DNA from: JAWWPG01 sp037719575
GTDB lineage: Bacteria; Actinomycetota; Actinomycetes; Propionibacteriales; Nocardioidaceae
Direction of reading: 5' to 3'
DNA length: 64,000 nt
Assembly (NCBI GenBank): GCA_037719575.1
Contig: JBBJMF010000002.1
Coordinates: 29,752-93,751, forward strand
The number at the start of each line of letters is the position of its first letter. Position 1 is the first letter of the stretch. The notes below the pieces were generated by a model. That model was not told the DNA's origin. It saw nothing but the letters and a program-made list of their open reading frames with translations, and did not search any database. Shown piece after piece: positions 51,576 to 59,650 of this stretch. The translations under genes were made by a program, and so were the position numbers.

Positions 51576-54071
51576 ATGTCCCACACCATGTCAGCGCTGT
51601 TCCCCCTGCCTCGGCTAGCCGACCCGGAGCCGATCGACCCCGCGGTCGACGCAGCGAACACGGCCGCCAACAGGGAGTTCGACGCGGGAGAGTTCGGCGA
51701 CGAGGATCGCCCTCGTCGTCGCGGCCCGTCTGCCGAGGAGCTGCTCGAGGGCCTCAACGAGTCGCAGCGCCGCGCGGTCATCTACCAGGGACCCGCCCTG
51801 CTCGTCGTCGCCGGCGCCGGGTCCGGCAAGACCCGGGTGCTGACCCGGAGGATCGCCTGGCTGGTGGGGCAGCGCGACGTACACCCCGGGTCGGTCCTCG
51901 CGATCACGTTCACGAACAAGGCAGCAGCCGAGATGCGCGAGCGGGTCACGGAGCTCATCGGCGGTCGCGCGAGGATCATGTGGGTCTCCACGTTCCACTC
52001 GTCCTGCGTGCGGATCCTCCGCCGGGAGATCGCCAGGCTCGGCTACGGCTCGAACTTCTCGATCTACGACGACGCCGACTCGCGGCGGCTGATGACGCTG
52101 GTCTGCCGCGACCTCGACCTCGATGCGAAGCGCTACAACCCGCGGGCCGCGCTCAACTGGGTGAGCAACTGCAAGAACGAGCTGCTCGACGCCGAGCGGG
52201 CCACGACCAAGGCTGAGAATCACCTCGAACGCACGTTCGCTGAGTGCTATGTCGCCTACCAGGCAAGGCTACGCGCTGCCAACGCGCTCGACTTCGACGA
52301 CCTGATCATGACCACGGTCCACCTGTTGCAGGCGTTCCCCGAGGTGCGCGAGACCTATCGCCGGCGCTTCCGCCAGGTGCTCGTCGACGAGTACCAGGAC
52401 ACCAACCACGCCCAGTACCAGCTGGTGCGGGAGCTCTGCGCCGACGCTGCCGTCCGCCGTACGACGGACGGCGACCTGGTCGGCGCCGCGGCCCCGACCG
52501 GGACGGGCGACGACGACCCACACGGGGTCACCCCGGCGGAGCTCATGGTTGTGGGGGACGCCGACCAGTCGATCTATGCGTTCCGGGGAGCCAGCATCCG
52601 CAACATCATGCAGTTCGAGGCCGACTTCCCCAACGCCAAGACCGTGCTCCTCGAGCAGAACTACCGGTCGACACAGACCATCCTGTCCGCCGCCAACTCG
52701 GTGATCTCCCGCAACCCGGGTCGCAAGCCCAAGAACCTCTGGTCCGACGCAGGCGACGGCGAGCGCATCGTCGGCTACGTCGCCGACAGCGAGCGTGACG
52801 AGGCGCAGTTCGTCGCGGAGGAGATCGACCGGCTCACCGACGACGATGCGGCGACGCCCGGGCAGGTTGCGGTGTTCTACCGGACGAACGCGCAGAGCCG
52901 GGTGTTCGAGGAGGTGTTTATCCGGGTTGGGCTGCCCTACCGGGTGGTCGGCGGGGTCCGGTTCTACGAGCGGCGCGAGGTGCGCGACGCCCTTGCCTAC
53001 CTGCGGCTTCTCGACAACCCCGACGACGCGGTCTCCCTGCGGCGAATCCTCAACGTGCCGAAGCGTGGCATCGGTGACCGCGCGGAGGCATGCGTCGACG
53101 TGCTCGCCCAGCGGGCCGGCATCTCGTACTGGGAGGCACTGCAGCGCGCCTCCGAGGCGCCGGGTCTCGTGACCCGCTCGCTGAACGCGATCGACGGTTT
53201 CGTCGCGATGGTCGCGGGGCTGCAGACCATGCTCACCGACGGCGCTCGGCCCGAGGAGGTGCTGGAGGCGGCTCTGGAGAGGTCGGGCTACCTCGCCGAC
53301 CTGGAGGCGTCCACGGACCCGCAGGACGAGAGCCGGGTCGAGAACCTCGGGGAGCTGATGGCGGTCGCCCGCGAGTTCGCCGACGAACGCGACCGGGCGA
53401 CGGTCGGCGAGTTCCTCGAGCGGGTTGCCCTGGTGGCCGACTCCGACCAGATCCCCGACGAGGACGAGTCGGGGGGTGTCGTCACACTGATGACGCTGCA
53501 CACGGCCAAGGGCCTGGAGTTCCCCGTCGTCTTCCTGACCGGGCTCGAGGACGGCGTGTTCCCGCACGCCCGGGCACTGGGCGACCCGACGGAGCTGGAG
53601 GAGGAGCGCCGCCTCGCATACGTCGGAGTCACGCGGGCCCGCGAGCGTCTCTACCTGTCGCGTGCACTGGTGCGATCGGCCTGGGGCGCGCCGCAGCACA
53701 ACCCGGCATCCCGGTTTCTCGCCGAGCTGCCCGACGATCTCATCGACTGGCGGCGGACCGAGGACGCCCAGACCAGCTGGGGCAGCTCGTCTGCGTCGAG
53801 CCGCTACGTCGCGTCGGGCGGCTCGCTGCCCGCCTCGTTCGACTCGGGGCTCCGCCGCCGTACCCCCGCGCTTGCCGCGCCGAAACCGACAGCCGGCAGC
53901 CGGCCGGTGCCATCCCTCCAGCCGGGCGACCGGGTCATGCATGACTCGTTCGGGTTGGGCACCGTGGTCAGCGTCCAGGGCCAGGCCGACAAGGCCGTCG
54001 CCAGCGTCGACTTCGGCTCGAGCGGGGTCAAGCGCCTGCTCCTGCGCTACTCCCCCGTCGAAAAGCTCTGA
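51576..54071 (+). CDS. pcrA: ATP-dependent DNA helicase, UvrD/PcrA family
   Basis: This superfamily 1A 3'-5' helicase of 831 residues works in repair and replication restart. Motifs in order are: Q motif LNESQRRAV, Walker A VVAGAGSGKTRVLTRRI, Ia TFTNKAAAEMRERV, Walker B LVDEYQDTNHAQY, III VVGDADQSIYAFRGA, IV LEQNYRST, V LMTLHTAKGLEFPVVFLTGL, and VI YVGVTRARERLYLS. The C-terminal tail has PGDRVMHDSFGLGTVVSVQG, the RNA polymerase-binding-type Tudor region of PcrA. Start ATG 51576; ATG 51588 is possible. Tandem 21-bp repeats begin right at the stop. Confidence 0.94.
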   Translation: MSHTMSALFPLPRLADPEPIDPAVDAANTAANREFDAGEFGDEDRPRRRGPSAEELLEGLNESQRRAVIYQGPALLVVAGAGSGKTRVLTRRIAWLVGQRDVHPGSVLAITFTNKAAAEMRERVTELIGGRARIMWVSTFHSSCVRILRREIARLGYGSNFSIYDDADSRRLMTLVCRDLDLDAKRYNPRAALNWVSNCKNELLDAERATTKAENHLERTFAECYVAYQARLRAANALDFDDLIMTTVHLLQAFPEVRETYRRRFRQVLVDEYQDTNHAQYQLVRELCADAAVRRTTDGDLVGAAAPTGTGDDDPHGVTPAELMVVGDADQSIYAFRGASIRNIMQFEADFPNAKTVLLEQNYRSTQTILSAANSVISRNPGRKPKNLWSDAGDGERIVGYVADSERDEAQFVAEEIDRLTDDDAATPGQVAVFYRTNAQSRVFEEVFIRVGLPYRVVGGVRFYERREVRDALAYLRLLDNPDDAVSLRRILNVPKRGIGDRAEACVDVLAQRAGISYWEALQRASEAPGLVTRSLNAIDGFVAMVAGLQTMLTDGARPEEVLEAALERSGYLADLEASTDPQDESRVENLGELMAVAREFADERDRATVGEFLERVALVADSDQIPDEDESGGVVTLMTLHTAKGLEFPVVFLTGLEDGVFPHARALGDPTELEEERRLAYVGVTRARERLYLSRALVRSAWGAPQHNPASRFLAELPDDLIDWRRTEDAQTSWGSSSASSRYVASGGSLPASFDSGLRRRTPALAAPKPTAGSRPVPSLQPGDRVMHDSFGLGTVVSVQGQADKAVASVDFGSSGVKRLLLRYSPVEKL

Positions 54072-54146
54072 CGATCCGCCCCTGGTAACGGACCATCCGC
54101 CCCTCGTAACGGACCATCCGCCCCTTGTCACGGACGATCCGGCAGG
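54071..54146 (+). repeat. tandem array of 21-bp repeats after pcrA
   Basis: Units acggaccatccgcccctcgt(a) repeat every 21 bp: partial at 54071, full at 54088 and 54109, partial at 54130. The array starts at the last base of the pcrA stop. A related array in the opposite orientation lies at 55175-55258, on the other side of the AbiEi-like gene. There are no spacers, so this is not a CRISPR. Confidence 0.85.
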
Positions 54147-54166
54147 TCTGGTCAGTGGCTGCGCGG

Positions 54167-55087
54167 TCACCAGCGCCGAGGTTGTGGAGTGATTCCGAGC
54201 CAAGATCCGATTTCATGTTCGAAAGACGGATCGTCGCCGAAGATTGCCGCCTGCTTCGCGATCGACAGCCGCCAACCCAGAATCTTGGTGAGGTAGTCAC
54301 GTTTACTCGCGTCGCTCTCCTCGCGGACGTCGTCCTCGTGCCACTCCCGCCCGTCGTACTCGATGCCGACCTTGGACTCTCGGTAGCCGTTGTCGAGCCG
54401 GGCCACGACGCGCCCCAGTCTGTCGCGGATTTTCACCTGTGAACTCGGCGTCGGCAGTCCCGCATCGACGAGCCTGAGTCGCTGCCAGGACTCCCCAGGC
54501 GACTCAGCGAGCGGCTCGATCAGCGCCGCGAGCGCTCGAGCCTGGATGATTCCTGGATAGCGCTTCATCGACGCGATGTAGCGCATCACCTCCTCGCGGG
54601 TCACCAGCCCGGCGTGTGCCATGCCGTCCGCGGCGGCAAGCGCATGCGGTCTCCACATGGATCGCAGCATGTCGACGGTCGAGCGAACGGCGGTCGTCAC
54701 AAGCAGTCCCTCCACCTCCGTCAGATCCGTCTCCGGCAGGTAGCCCTCGCGGCATCGCACGTTCGGTCGCCGGCATCGACCGTGATGATGTGGTACGACG
54801 CACTGAGGCGCGAAGTTGAAACGGTCCTTCGGGGCGAAGACATCGATACCGAGGAGGTAGGCGACGGTCGCTCCGTAGAAGACCGCGCCCTCGGGCTTCA
54901 CCAGCTGGAGGGCGGCCGCGCGGAGCGAGCGCGAATCAGGCACTCGATTATCCACGTAGACCCCACGCAGCAGTTGGCGAATCCGGCGGGTGACGACGAG
55001 GTCCCTGAACCCTGCCGGCGAGACGTGGAGCTGGTTGACGCGGCCGCCGGTGAAAGGCAAGCCGTCGTTGATCAAGGCATCGCTCAT
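54167..55087 (-). CDS. AbiEi/endonuclease-like protein (actinobacterial family)
   Basis: The 306-residue protein has an N-terminal region resembling the AbiEi antitoxin winged helix (LVVTRRIRQLLRGVYVDNRV, residues ~30-50). Its C-terminal part is like a very-short-patch/DUF559-type nuclease fold, with ESKVGIEYDGREWHEDD as a possible catalytic Asp/Glu core and a final YLTKILGWRLS. Such proteins are widespread in actinobacteria, and their function is unproven; phage defence has been proposed for AbiE relatives. No AbiEii toxin partner is next to it. It is bracketed by inverted arrays of 21-bp repeats. Confidence 0.7.
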   Translation of the reverse strand: MSDALINDGLPFTGGRVNQLHVSPAGFRDLVVTRRIRQLLRGVYVDNRVPDSRSLRAAALQLVKPEGAVFYGATVAYLLGIDVFAPKDRFNFAPQCVVPHHHGRCRRPNVRCREGYLPETDLTEVEGLLVTTAVRSTVDMLRSMWRPHALAAADGMAHAGLVTREEVMRYIASMKRYPGIIQARALAALIEPLAESPGESWQRLRLVDAGLPTPSSQVKIRDRLGRVVARLDNGYRESKVGIEYDGREWHEDDVREESDASKRDYLTKILGWRLSIAKQAAIFGDDPSFEHEIGSWLGITPQPRRW

Positions 55088-55174
55088 GACCGCCTATTGA
55101 CCCAGATCGCGACGAGTCGTGTCGTGGGCCATCCACAGCCTGCCGTCTGTGGAAAACGTCGAATCGTCCGAGAC

Positions 55175-55258
55175 GCGGGGCGGATGGTCCGCAACCGGGG
55201 GCGGACCATCCGGGACGCGGGGCGGATGGTCGGTTACGAGGGGCGGATGGTCGGGGGG
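55175..55258 (-). repeat. second tandem array of 21-bp repeats, inverted relative to the first
   Basis: Four units at exactly 21-bp spacing start at 55175, 55196, 55217 and 55238. Three read g(c/a)ggggcggatggtc; the second carries the core inverted (ggaccatcc). They match the reverse complement of the array at 54071-54146. The array lies between the AbiEi-like gene and the next membrane gene. Confidence 0.85.
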
Positions 55259-55263
55259 GTGGG

Positions 55264-55608
55264 TCAGGTCCAGAGGACGGCGATGGCCACGTCGGCGGTG
55301 GTGAGCAGCAGGATCGCGGAGAAGAGACCGGCGGGCACCCCATCCTTGCTCCGGTTGGCCCAGCACAGCACCGCGACAACCAGGGCGACCACGAGCTTGA
55401 CGCCCACCTTGGCGTTGTCGACCGCCTCGTCCTGCCCCTCGAGCAACCCGACCAGCAGCACCCCCGTGACGACCTGGGTCATGGCGCCGTACAACATCGA
55501 GGCGTTGACCACCTTGACGTCATCACGAAGCTGCACGAACGCGCCGCCGAACAACGCCGCGAAGCCGAGGAAGTGGGTCACCAGCACAAGCTTCTCCGCG
55601 AGGTCCAC
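55264..55608 (-). CDS. small four-helix membrane protein, function unknown
   Basis: The 114-residue protein has four hydrophobic segments (KLVLVTHFLGFAALFGGAFV; GAMTQVVTGVLLVGLL; VGVKLVVALVVAVLCWA; GLFSAILLLTTADVAIAVLW) with little outside them. I do not recognise a function. Its GTG start directly abuts the stop of the acetyltransferase gene, so the two are co-transcribed, downstream of the two-component genes. Confidence 0.75.
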   Translation of the reverse strand: MDLAEKLVLVTHFLGFAALFGGAFVQLRDDVKVVNASMLYGAMTQVVTGVLLVGLLEGQDEAVDNAKVGVKLVVALVVAVLCWANRSKDGVPAGLFSAILLLTTADVAIAVLWT

Positions 55609-55914
55609 TCAGCGGCCTCCTTCCTCGTCGGATCTCGGGTCGTCCACGAGGTCGGCGTACTCCGGGTGCTCGCGCAGGAAGTGACTGACGAAGGGGCAGC
55701 GCGGGATCAGCCGCCGACCGGAGTCCCGGACCTCGTCGAGCACCCGACTCACCAACAGGCTGCCGAGCCCCCGGCCGCCGGAGGCGCGGTCCACCTCCAC
55801 GTGCAACGCCACGAACGTGCCGTCGCTGGTGTCGTAGTCGAGCACCCCGACTCGACGTCCGTCGACCTCGACGACGTACTGCTGCTCGTCCGGTACGTCG
55901 AAGACCTCCGCCAT
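55609..55914 (-). CDS. small GNAT-type N-acetyltransferase (YjdJ-like)
   Basis: The 101-residue protein is a short GNAT domain: VGVLDYDTSDGTFVALHVEV, then ASGGRGLGSLLVSRVLDEVR as the acetyl-CoA loop, then RLIPRCPFVSHFLREHPEY, typical of the small YjdJ/Gtt-like family. The start is the ATG at 55914; the frame upstream overlaps the response regulator. Substrate unknown. It lies 17 bp after the response regulator gene. Confidence 0.82.
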   Translation of the reverse strand: MAEVFDVPDEQQYVVEVDGRRVGVLDYDTSDGTFVALHVEVDRASGGRGLGSLLVSRVLDEVRDSGRRLIPRCPFVSHFLREHPEYADLVDDPRSDEEGGR

Positions 55915-55931
55915 GCCCCCATCATCGCGGC

Positions 55932-56576
55932 TCACAGCAGCCGCCTCTCGGAGGCCCACCGGGTGAGCTCGTGCCGGCTGGAGAGCTGGAGCTTGCGCAA
56001 CACGCTCGACACGTGGGTCTCGACAGTCTTGATCGAGATGAACAGGGCGGACGCGACCTCCTTGTAGGCGTAGCCGCGGGCGATCAGGCGCATGACCTCG
56101 CGCTCGCGTTCGGTGAGCCGGTCGAGATCCTCGTCAACCTGTGCCACCTCGAACTGGCCGGCGAAGGCGTCGAGGACGAAGCCGGCGAGGCGCGGGGAGA
56201 ACACGGCGTCCCCGTCGTGCACCCGGTGCAGCGCCGCCACCAGGTCGTCACCGGTGATGTTCTTCGTGACGTAGCCCCTGGCGCCACCCCTGATCACCGC
56301 GATCACGTCCTCCGCGGAGTCGGAGACACTCAGGGCGAGGAAACGCACGTCGGGCTGGCGTACGGCGACCCGACGCAGCACCTCGGTGCCACCCCCACCG
56401 GGCAAGTGGACGTCGAGCAGCACCACGTCCGGGGACGTCGCGCGGATCACCGCCACGGCGGAGTCGACGTCCTCGGCCTCCCCGACGATGTCGAGGGACG
56501 AGGCAAGCTCCGCGCGCACGCCGCTGCGAAACATGGCGTGGTCGTCGACGACGACGACGCGTAGCCGCTCCTTCAC
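55932..56576 (-). CDS. LuxR-type response regulator
   Basis: The 214-residue regulator has a receiver domain (LRVVVVDDHAMFRSGVRAEL, phospho-Asp in DVVLLDVHLPGGGG) and a C-terminal LuxR helix-turn-helix (LTEREREVMRLIARGYAYKE, then KTVETHVSSVLRKLQLSSR). It is the partner of the PspC-domain histidine kinase whose gene overlaps it by ATGA. Likely targets include the divergent PspC-domain membrane protein gene, as in envelope-stress systems; this is inferred from layout. Confidence 0.92.
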   Translation of the reverse strand: MKERLRVVVVDDHAMFRSGVRAELASSLDIVGEAEDVDSAVAVIRATSPDVVLLDVHLPGGGGTEVLRRVAVRQPDVRFLALSVSDSAEDVIAVIRGGARGYVTKNITGDDLVAALHRVHDGDAVFSPRLAGFVLDAFAGQFEVAQVDEDLDRLTEREREVMRLIARGYAYKEVASALFISIKTVETHVSSVLRKLQLSSRHELTRWASERRLL

Positions 56577-57829
56577 GTTTCACTCCTCTGAGAGGTTCCG
56601 TCTCCGAGCATCCACAGTCTGACCTCGGTACCGTCGCCGGGTTCGGAGCGTACGTCGGCGCTCCCGCCATGCCTGACCATCCGGTCGACGATCGAGCCTC
56701 GCACGCCCAGCCGGTCCGACGGCACCGACGACGGGTCGAAGCCCACCCCGCGGTCCCGGACGAAGATCTCCACGCCGTCCGCCCCGACCTCGCCATAGAC
56801 GTCCACCTGCACCGCGCCCGAATGACGGACTGCGTTGAGCAACGCCTCCCGGGTCGCCGCCACCAGCGGTGGGTAGCGCTCCCCGACCGCGATGTCCCCG
56901 ACCACGACCACCTCGACGGGCACGCCGTGCGCATCCTCCACCTCGGCGGCGACATCGCGCAACGCCGAGCCGAGCAGCAGCGCCGTCGCGTCGGCCGGCT
57001 CGAAGAGCCAGCGCCGCAGCGCGCGCTCCTGCGTCCGGGCCAGCTGGGCGACTGCTTGGGGGTCGGCCGACCGGCGCTGGATCAACGCGAGGGTCTGCAG
57101 CACCGAGTCGTGCAGGTGGGCCGCGACGTCTGCCCGCTCCTGGCTGCGGATCCGCTCGGCCCGCTCGAAGCGCAGCGCGCGGTTGGTCCGGAGCAGCCAG
57201 GGCCCGACCACCAACCCCGCGCCGACGACCGCGAGGACCACGGTGGCGAGCGCCGTGCCGAGTGCCCCCCGCACGCCGGACTGCAGGATCGCGAGCGACA
57301 TCGCGCCCACCAGCAGCACGAGGCCGGCGAGCGTCCGCAGCCACGTCTTCCAGCTGGGCGCCGTCGTCAGCCACGCCGAGCGCGACGTGTCATCGGTCTG
57401 CCACCACAGCAAGACGAGGCCACCGCTGCCGACGACCACCGGCCAGAAGACGCGCTGGCTGAGTCCGAGGCCGAGCCCCTCGAGCAGGGCGATCACCCCG
57501 GCGAAGGTGACGAGCAAGGACACGACGACGGCCGCGTCACGGCGATGCTCGGTGGCCCCGACCGTGCGCAGCCCGCGCCGGGTGGCAGCAGCGACCCCTG
57601 GCGGCGCATCCAGGTCGACCAGCCTCGGGTCGCGCACGGGGAGCATGGCCCACAAGCCGGCGTAGACGAGGGCACCGAACCCGCCGAGCAGCGTCAGGAG
57701 CAGGAACCCGACCCGCACCCGCAGCACCGACAGATCGAGATGGCTCGCCAGGCCGGCCGCCACCCCCCCAAGGAACCGGTCGTCCGGATCCCGGTAGGCG
57801 CGCCGGGGCTCCCACATCGTCGTCATCAC
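56573..57829 (-). CDS. PspC-domain sensor histidine kinase
   Basis: The 418-residue kinase begins with a PspC domain (YRDPDDRFLGGVAAGLASHL) and several membrane segments. It then has the phospho-acceptor region VAAHLHDSVLQTLALIQRR (His near residue 240) and a HATPase domain with NAVRHSGAVQVDVYGE and DRGVGFD. This is the NarL/DesK-type kinase family in which an N-terminal PspC part senses membrane state. It overlaps the response regulator gene and is divergent from another PspC protein gene across 140 bp. Confidence 0.9.
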   Translation of the reverse strand: MMTTMWEPRRAYRDPDDRFLGGVAAGLASHLDLSVLRVRVGFLLLTLLGGFGALVYAGLWAMLPVRDPRLVDLDAPPGVAAATRRGLRTVGATEHRRDAAVVVSLLVTFAGVIALLEGLGLGLSQRVFWPVVVGSGGLVLLWWQTDDTSRSAWLTTAPSWKTWLRTLAGLVLLVGAMSLAILQSGVRGALGTALATVVLAVVGAGLVVGPWLLRTNRALRFERAERIRSQERADVAAHLHDSVLQTLALIQRRSADPQAVAQLARTQERALRRWLFEPADATALLLGSALRDVAAEVEDAHGVPVEVVVVGDIAVGERYPPLVAATREALLNAVRHSGAVQVDVYGEVGADGVEIFVRDRGVGFDPSSVPSDRLGVRGSIVDRMVRHGGSADVRSEPGDGTEVRLWMLGDGTSQRSET

Positions 57830-57969
57830 TGTCCATCATGGCGGCTGGCGGCGACCAGTTCCATGCGTGATGACCCGGAGCCGGAGGCGGCCGATCTCAG
57901 GGTCGCGGTGAGCAGAACGGGGGTCTTCCCCGATACCGCGGGCGCCAGTTGACGCGCAGGCTTGACGAC

Positions 57970-59349
57970 ATGACACAGACCACCTCCCCTCCCCCCACCC
58001 CGAGCACCGCCTTCTGGCCGCGCTTTCGCGATCTCGGGTCGTTGCGCAGGTCGACCGACCACCGCGCGGTGGCGGGAGTCGCGGAAGGACTGTCTCGGCA
58101 CTTCGACATCGACCCCACCATCGTGCGCGTGCTCTTCGCGGCCCTCACGTTCTTCGGCGGGGCCGGGCTCATCCTCTACCTCGCGCTCTGGCTGACGGTT
58201 CCCGGCGACACCTCACCCCACTCGATCATCTCCGGCCGGCTGAACCGGGACCCACGGGCGTGGACGACGATCGGCCTGGCCGCCGGCATGATCTTTGCGG
58301 CCGCCGCGCTGCTGGGATCGCTCAGCTGGGCGGTCCCCCACCCATTCCCGTTCCTGCTCCTCGCTCTGGTGCTCGTCCTCGGTCTTCTCGCTCTCACCCG
58401 CCGCGGGGACCGGCCGCTGCCGATGCCGACGATCACCGACCCGGCCTTCGTGCCTGATGCCGCACCACCGCCGTCACCCTCAGCGTCGAGGGAGCCGGCA
58501 GGCGAAGGCCTGGTCGACCCCTCGAGCCCCGACACGGTCACCGAGGGCAGCCAGGGACCCGGCTCGGCTCAGCCGGCCGGGACAAGAGCCTGGTGGCAGC
58601 GCGACGACCTGCCCCCGGCCGGCGCCCCCGTCCCACCGTTCATGCTGCCGACGCCGCCGGCGCCTAGGCCACGCTCGCACCTCTTCGGGCTCACCCTCTC
58701 GGCGATCGCGCTGGCGATCGCCTGCGTCTGGGTGGTCGACGTGACGACGTCGTACGACGTGAACCCGTCCGTCTACCCCGGCACGGCGCTCGCCGTCATC
58801 GCCCTTGCCCTGCTCGCGGGCACCTGGTGGGGGAGGGCGCGCGGACTCATCGCGCTGGGGGTGCTGGCCTCGCTGCTGACGGCCGGTCTCGCGTTCATCG
58901 GTCCGGGACCGTACGGCGACCGCAGCGCAACACCCACGGAGGCGAGTCGGGTCAGCTCGTCGTACACGATGGGCGCCGGACGCTTCAGCCTCCACCTGGA
59001 GCAGGTGTCCGACGTCGCTGCCCTACGGGGACGCGACATCAGCATCGACCAGCGGTTCGGGCAGCTCGACATCGTCATCCCGTCGTCGGTCACCGCCGTG
59101 GTGGACGCGACAGTCGAGCACGGCGAGATCGACGGGCCAGTCGGTGTGCAGACCCTCGACGACGGTGGCGAGCACGTCTCGATGACGCCCGCCGATACCG
59201 GACAGCCGACCATCACGATCCATGCCCACCTCGAGTTCGGACAGATCCAGATCGAACGGGCCGCCTGCCCCGGCGCCGGGACCCCGGTCGCAGGAGAAAG
59301 CACCCGACCCTGGAAGGGAGACACCAATGCCGCAGCGGCATGCAACTGA
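57970..59349 (+). CDS. PspC-domain membrane protein with C-terminal cell-wall-active-antibiotic-response-like region
   Basis: The 459-residue protein has a PspC domain near residues 20-80 (HRAVAGVAEGLSRHFDIDPT, then FFGGAGLILYLALWLTVPG), further membrane segments, a Pro/Ser-rich loop, and a C-terminal beta-rich part (ISIDQRFGQLDIVIPSSVTA, IDGPVGVQTLDD) like the LiaF/DUF2154 class. It pairs with the divergent PspC kinase/regulator genes, making a likely envelope-stress module. The ATG at 57970 is preferred to one at 57949. Its last 23 bp overlap the next gene. Confidence 0.85.
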   Translation: MTQTTSPPPTPSTAFWPRFRDLGSLRRSTDHRAVAGVAEGLSRHFDIDPTIVRVLFAALTFFGGAGLILYLALWLTVPGDTSPHSIISGRLNRDPRAWTTIGLAAGMIFAAAALLGSLSWAVPHPFPFLLLALVLVLGLLALTRRGDRPLPMPTITDPAFVPDAAPPPSPSASREPAGEGLVDPSSPDTVTEGSQGPGSAQPAGTRAWWQRDDLPPAGAPVPPFMLPTPPAPRPRSHLFGLTLSAIALAIACVWVVDVTTSYDVNPSVYPGTALAVIALALLAGTWWGRARGLIALGVLASLLTAGLAFIGPGPYGDRSATPTEASRVSSSYTMGAGRFSLHLEQVSDVAALRGRDISIDQRFGQLDIVIPSSVTAVVDATVEHGEIDGPVGVQTLDDGGEHVSMTPADTGQPTITIHAHLEFGQIQIERAACPGAGTPVAGESTRPWKGDTNAAAACN

Positions 59350-59551
59350 CGTCGTCTCACTGGTCTTCGGCACGGTCTTCGCCGGCTTCACCCTGGTGTG
59401 GCTGGTGGGCGTGACCGGTCACCTCGACCACGACGACTCGTGGTGGGCGGGACCGGTGGTGCTGGTCGTGGCCGGCCTTGCGGGGCTGGTTGCCTCGCTC
59501 CGCCGACGTGGTCCGGCTGAGCTGCCCCCCAACGGGGCGTCCTCCGCGTAG
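59327..59551 (+). CDS. small two-helix membrane protein
   Basis: The 74-residue protein has two hydrophobic segments (VVSLVFGTVFAGFTLVWLVG and AGPVVLVVAGLAGLVASL) and a short charged tail. It starts at ATG 59327 with GGGAG upstream and overlaps the PspC protein gene by 23 bp, so it is probably part of the same transcript. I do not know its function; a helper of the PspC stress module is a guess. Confidence 0.78.
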   Translation: MPQRHATDVVSLVFGTVFAGFTLVWLVGVTGHLDHDDSWWAGPVVLVVAGLAGLVASLRRRGPAELPPNGASSA

Positions 59552-59650
59552 GTCACCGCTGATCGCCTGGCCCGAAGGCTCGAAGGCTCGAAGGCCCGGA
59601 TCTAATTGCATGGCGCGAAGGCGAGCCGGCTCTCTACCGTGGACGGTGCC

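Noticed and set aside
54071..54146. Possible CRISPR array
   Set aside because: The repeats are contiguous 21-bp units with no unique spacers and no cas genes.
52269..54203. 644-residue minus-strand frame
   Set aside because: It is antisense to PcrA, whose helicase motifs are complete; the frame also runs into the 21-bp repeats.
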